Positions 61,018 to 64,000 of a stretch of 64,000 nt of DNA are shown here, piece by piece. The DNA is taken from assembly GCA_028683955.1 (NCBI GenBank), contig JAQUGR010000001.1, positions 391,627-455,626 of the forward strand. The letters are read 5' to 3'. How positions within the stretch are numbered: position 1 is the first letter of the stretch; the number at the start of each line of letters is the position of its first letter. Source of the stretch: Bacillota bacterium. Its GTDB lineage: Bacteria; Bacillota; TC1. A program made the translations under genes and the position numbers. The notes below the pieces were generated by a model, which saw only the letters and a program-made list of their open reading frames with translations, did no database searches and had not been told where the DNA came from.

Positions 61018-62277
61018 CTATTTATCAAATTTCTTTTTAATATAATAAATCTTATCTTTTAATGAATTTGGTAAATATTGTTGCTCAACTATATAATTTT
61101 TATCTTCAAAATTATGAGGATATACATATCCATCATGATAGTTACATAAATGCTCAGGTACAAAACCAATATCGAAATTTTTCACATCATCTATTGCTGC
61201 ATCAATACCCAAATAAGCACTATTACTTTTAGGTGCTTTAGCTAAATAGGTTGCCACATGTCCTAAAATGATCCTGCCCTCAGGCATACCAATCAACATT
61301 AAAGCCTGCGCACCACTAGTTGCTACGACTAAGGCGTTAGAATCGGCTAACCCAATATCTTCACTCGCAAGAATAATTAATCTTCTAGCGATAAACATAG
61401 GGTCCTCTCCACCTTCTATCATTCTAGCAAGGTAATGAAGAGTAGCATTTGCATCTGATCCTCTAACGCTTTTAATAAATGCTGAAATAACATTATAATG
61501 TTCAGAACCACCTTTATCATAAGGTAAACTTTTTTCCTTAATCAAAATTTGAGCATTTTCATAGGTTAGATGAATACTACCATCTTCAGATATTTGTGTA
61601 ATACTTACTAACTGTTCTAAAGCATTTAAGGTTTTTCTTAAATCACCATTGCTTATATGTATTAAAAATTTTATTAGTTTTATTTTATCATCAAAAATTA
61701 TGGGAAAATTTCCATAACCATTATTTTTATCCTTTAAAGCTCTTTCAACAATTCCTTCAATATCTTCATTATTAATCTGATTTAACTTAAATAATAATAA
61801 CCTAGATATTAATGCTTTATTAATCTCAACAAAGGGATTTTCTGTTGTGGCACCTATTAAAATAATTAATCCGCTTTCTAAAAATGGCAATAAGGCATCT
61901 TGTTGATTTTTATTAAATCTATGTATTTCATCAATAAATAAAATAGTTCTTGTAGAATATAACTTTAAATTATTTTTAGCCTCTTCTATAACTTCTTTAA
62001 TTTTAGGAATACCGTCTATAACAGCATTCATGGATACAAAATTAGATCTAGAACTATTGGCAATAACCCTTGCTATGGTAGTTTTACCTGATCCAGGAGG
62101 GCCATACAAAATCATAGAAGGGATAATATCTTTTATAATTGCTTCATATAAAGGTTTGCCCTTTGCTAAAAGATGTTTTTGACCAACAATATCTTCTAAT
62201 TTAGAAGGTCTAATTCTTTCAGCTAAAGGTGCATTCTTTTTTTCCTGTATTTTAAGATTTTGATCAAATAAATCCAT
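61018..62277 (-). CDS. rarA: Replication-associated recombination protein RarA (MgsA)
   Basis: AAA+ ATPase of the clamp-loader group, acting at stalled forks. The 419 aa protein starts PLAERIRPSKLEDIVGQKHL, has Walker A GPPGSGKTTIARVI, Walker B ILFIDEIHRFNKNQQDALLP, and sensor 1 ATTENPFVEIN. The C-terminal tetramerisation part has GGEDPMFIARRLIILASEDIG and APKSNSAYLGIDAA. Complete. It starts at the base after the aspS stop (TAA then ATG). Confidence 0.95.
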   Translation of the reverse strand: MDLFDQNLKIQEKKNAPLAERIRPSKLEDIVGQKHLLAKGKPLYEAIIKDIIPSMILYGPPGSGKTTIARVIANSSRSNFVSMNAVIDGIPKIKEVIEEAKNNLKLYSTRTILFIDEIHRFNKNQQDALLPFLESGLIILIGATTENPFVEINKALISRLLLFKLNQINNEDIEGIVERALKDKNNGYGNFPIIFDDKIKLIKFLIHISNGDLRKTLNALEQLVSITQISEDGSIHLTYENAQILIKEKSLPYDKGGSEHYNVISAFIKSVRGSDANATLHYLARMIEGGEDPMFIARRLIILASEDIGLADSNALVVATSGAQALMLIGMPEGRIILGHVATYLAKAPKSNSAYLGIDAAIDDVKNFDIGFVPEHLCNYHDGYVYPHNFEDKNYIVEQQYLPNSLKDKIYYIKKKFDK

Positions 62278-64000
62278 TTATTTTTTAATATCCTTTATAC
62301 CACTTGATTTGATATATAATTCTTTCATTTGTTTTTCAGAAACATATGATGGAGCACCCATCATTAAATCAGCTGCACTTTGAGTTTTAGGGAAGGCTAT
62401 AACATCTCTTATACTACTACATTTTTGCATTAACATAACAATACGATCTAGGCCAAATGCTATTCCACCATGAGGAGGAGCACCATAAGAAAATGCTTCA
62501 AGAAGAAATCCGAATTGTTCCTCTGCTTCTTCATCGCTAAATCCGATTAGATCAAAGATTCTCTTTTGCATTTCAGGATTATGTATTCTTATACTACCTC
62601 CACCAAGTTCAGTACCATTTAATACTAAATCATAGGCTTGTGCTCGTACTTCTAGTGGATTTGTATCTAACATATCTAAATCGTCTGTTCTTGGAGCTGT
62701 AAACATATGGTGTATGGCAACATAACGTTTCTCTTCAGCATCATACTCAAATAATGGAAAATCTACTACCCAAACAAAGTTAAGTTCATTTTCATCTATT
62801 AGATTTAACCTTTTTGCTATTTCTATTCTTAAAGCACCAAGTGCTGCATTTGTAGTCTCTTTACTATCAGCCACAAACATTAGTAAATCCCCAACTTGTC
62901 CATCCATAGCAGTAACTATATTATTTAATTCATCTTCAGAGAGGAACTTAGCTATAGTTGAACTTATACCGTCTTCTTTGATAGCAATCCAGGCCAGACC
63001 TTTTGCTCCAAATTGAGATACAAAATTTGTTAAACCATCAATTTCTCTTCTAGATAACTCATTTGCACAATTTTTACCATTGATACCTTTGATCATGCCA
63101 CCTTTATCTAATATTGATTTAAAGACTTTAAATTCTGTATCCTTAACAATATCACCGATGTTTACTAATGGTAAGTCAAATCTTAAATCAGGTCTATCAG
63201 AGCCATATTTATCCATAGCTTTTTGATATGTTATATGAGGAAATGAACTTGGTAATTTTATATCTAAAGATTCTTTAAATATATAACCTATCATATTATC
63301 TATTAAACGAATAACTTCATCTCTTTCAACAAACGACATTTCTATGTCTAATTGAGTGAATTCTGGCTGTCTATCTGCTCTTAGATCTTCATCACGAAAA
63401 CATCTGGTGATTTGGAAATATTTTTCCATTCCAGAGACCATTAGTAATTGTTTATATATTTGTGGTGATTGTGGTAATGCAAAAAACATACCAGGATGTA
63501 CTCTACTAGGAACAAGATAATCTCTAGCACCTTCAGGTGTGCTTTTCCCTAGCATCGGAGTTTCAATTTCCCAAAAACCTATGTCATCTAAAAATTTTCT
63601 CATTGAAATTGTAACTTTATGACGAAGTTTTAGATTGTCTTGCATTTCCTTGCCTCTTAAATCTAAATACCTATATTTCAATCTAACATTTTCATCAACA
63701 TTAGTTGAATCATTAATATCAAAAACTGGAGTTTTAGAATGATTTAAGATCGTGATTTTTTCCCCTACCATCTCAATCATTCCGGTTGGTAATTTAGGAT
63801 TGATAGCTTCTGGTGATCTTTTTCTAATTGTACCTTCTACTTCTATTACAAACTCATTTCTTAATTTTTCAACTGTTTTAAAATCAGTGAAATTTTCATC
63901 AAATACAATTTGCAATAGACCACTTCGATCTCTTAAATCAATAAAGATTAAACCACCGTGATCTCTCCTTCTATTTACCCACCCTGAAACGTGTATTTTC
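62278..64000 (-). CDS. aspS: Aspartyl-tRNA synthetase, 5' end cut by the window
   Basis: Class II synthetase; 574 codons are visible. The frame stays open to the window end. Its first residues read KIHVSGWVNRRRDHGG and then FIDLRDRSGLLQ, the classical N-terminal OB-fold, so the true start lies upstream of 64000, roughly 15-20 codons outside; the first internal ATG (63915) is not the start. Motif 1 region STPEGARDYLVPSR, motif 2 with FRDEDLRADRQPEFTQLDIE, a GAD insertion (about 310-440) and motif 3 AFGLDRIVMLM are present. The bacterial long type. Confidence 0.95.
   Translation of the reverse strand, partial: KIHVSGWVNRRRDHGGLIFIDLRDRSGLLQIVFDENFTDFKTVEKLRNEFVIEVEGTIRKRSPEAINPKLPTGMIEMVGEKITILNHSKTPVFDINDSTNVDENVRLKYRYLDLRGKEMQDNLKLRHKVTISMRKFLDDIGFWEIETPMLGKSTPEGARDYLVPSRVHPGMFFALPQSPQIYKQLLMVSGMEKYFQITRCFRDEDLRADRQPEFTQLDIEMSFVERDEVIRLIDNMIGYIFKESLDIKLPSSFPHITYQKAMDKYGSDRPDLRFDLPLVNIGDIVKDTEFKVFKSILDKGGMIKGINGKNCANELSRREIDGLTNFVSQFGAKGLAWIAIKEDGISSTIAKFLSEDELNNIVTAMDGQVGDLLMFVADSKETTNAALGALRIEIAKRLNLIDENELNFVWVVDFPLFEYDAEEKRYVAIHHMFTAPRTDDLDMLDTNPLEVRAQAYDLVLNGTELGGGSIRIHNPEMQKRIFDLIGFSDEEAEEQFGFLLEAFSYGAPPHGGIAFGLDRIVMLMQKCSSIRDVIAFPKTQSAADLMMGAPSYVSEKQMKELYIKSSGIKDIKK

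Overview
The window is AT-rich, gene-dense DNA from the chromosome of a Gram-positive anaerobe, most likely a member of Clostridia/Tissierellia. The evidence is the Firmicute gene orders (dxs-tlyA-nadK-argR-recN; ylxM-ffh-rpsP-khpA-rimM-trmD-rplS-rbgA-rnhB), strong AGGAGG ribosome binding sites, many TTG starts, a fused ispH-rpsA gene, small clostridial ferredoxins, a two-subunit class I fumarase, a T-box before leuA and an LPXTG surface protein. Nearly everything is housekeeping. I see no insertion sequence, prophage or CRISPR array.

Layout. 1-704: probable 3' part of an OLE-type large non-coding RNA, then a broken oapA-like (DUF21/CNNM-like) reading frame, both directly upstream of dxs, which is the classical OLE neighbourhood. 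705-9337: dxs, tlyA, (opposite-strand tRNA-Trp), asparaginase, ferredoxin, nadK, ytqB-like, argR, recN, corA. 9404-11584 (minus): a 2[4Fe-4S] ferredoxin and a large glutamine synthetase. 11732-24388: ftsK/spoIIIE, mnmH (2-selenouridine synthase), rodZ-like, pgsA, O-methyltransferase, lysA, site-2-type protease, trpS, scpAB, xerD and two nucleoside phosphorylases. 24457-31723: der, gpsA, hom, lysC, galU, purH. 31736-33257: an accessory-looking pair, an OLD/RecF-like ATPase and a PD-(D/E)XK-like protein, between purH and the ylxM promoter. 33325-39925: the ylxM-ffh ribosome/secretion cluster through rluB. 39979-48195: ilvC, cmk, ispH-rpsA, fumarase alpha/beta, ddl, sfsA, a YkgJ-like protein and an NpmA/KamB-like 16S rRNA methyltransferase. 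48206-51395: T-box-controlled leuA and a YnbB-type PLP enzyme. 51466-52546 (minus): lrgB, lrgA. 52697-55794: LPXTG surface protein plus a bitopic partner. 55828-59194: an amidohydrolase/BMP-lipoprotein unit with a textbook MerR-type operator-promoter, followed by a MerR-GyrI regulator. 59314-64000 (minus): EamA transporter, exoA, rarA, and aspS cut by the window end.

How the genes work together. dxs and ispH supply isoprenoid precursors. hom, lysC and lysA form part of the aspartate-family pathway, and ilvC and leuA serve branched-chain synthesis. ffh and lepB serve protein export. rimM, trmD, rbgA, tlyA, rluB, mnmH and the NpmA-like enzyme act on ribosomes or tRNA. scpAB, ftsK, xerD, recN, exoA and rarA act on chromosome segregation and repair. 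The amidohydrolase, BMP lipoprotein and both phosphorylases suggest active nucleoside/nucleobase salvage.

Most interesting items: the OLE RNA candidate with a decayed oapA; the chromosomal NpmA/KamB-like methyltransferase with both key tryptophans kept; the ATPase/PD-(D/E)XK pair, a candidate small defence system; and the MerR-controlled purine-related cassette. All functional calls come from reading the sequence and from family knowledge. No database search was run.
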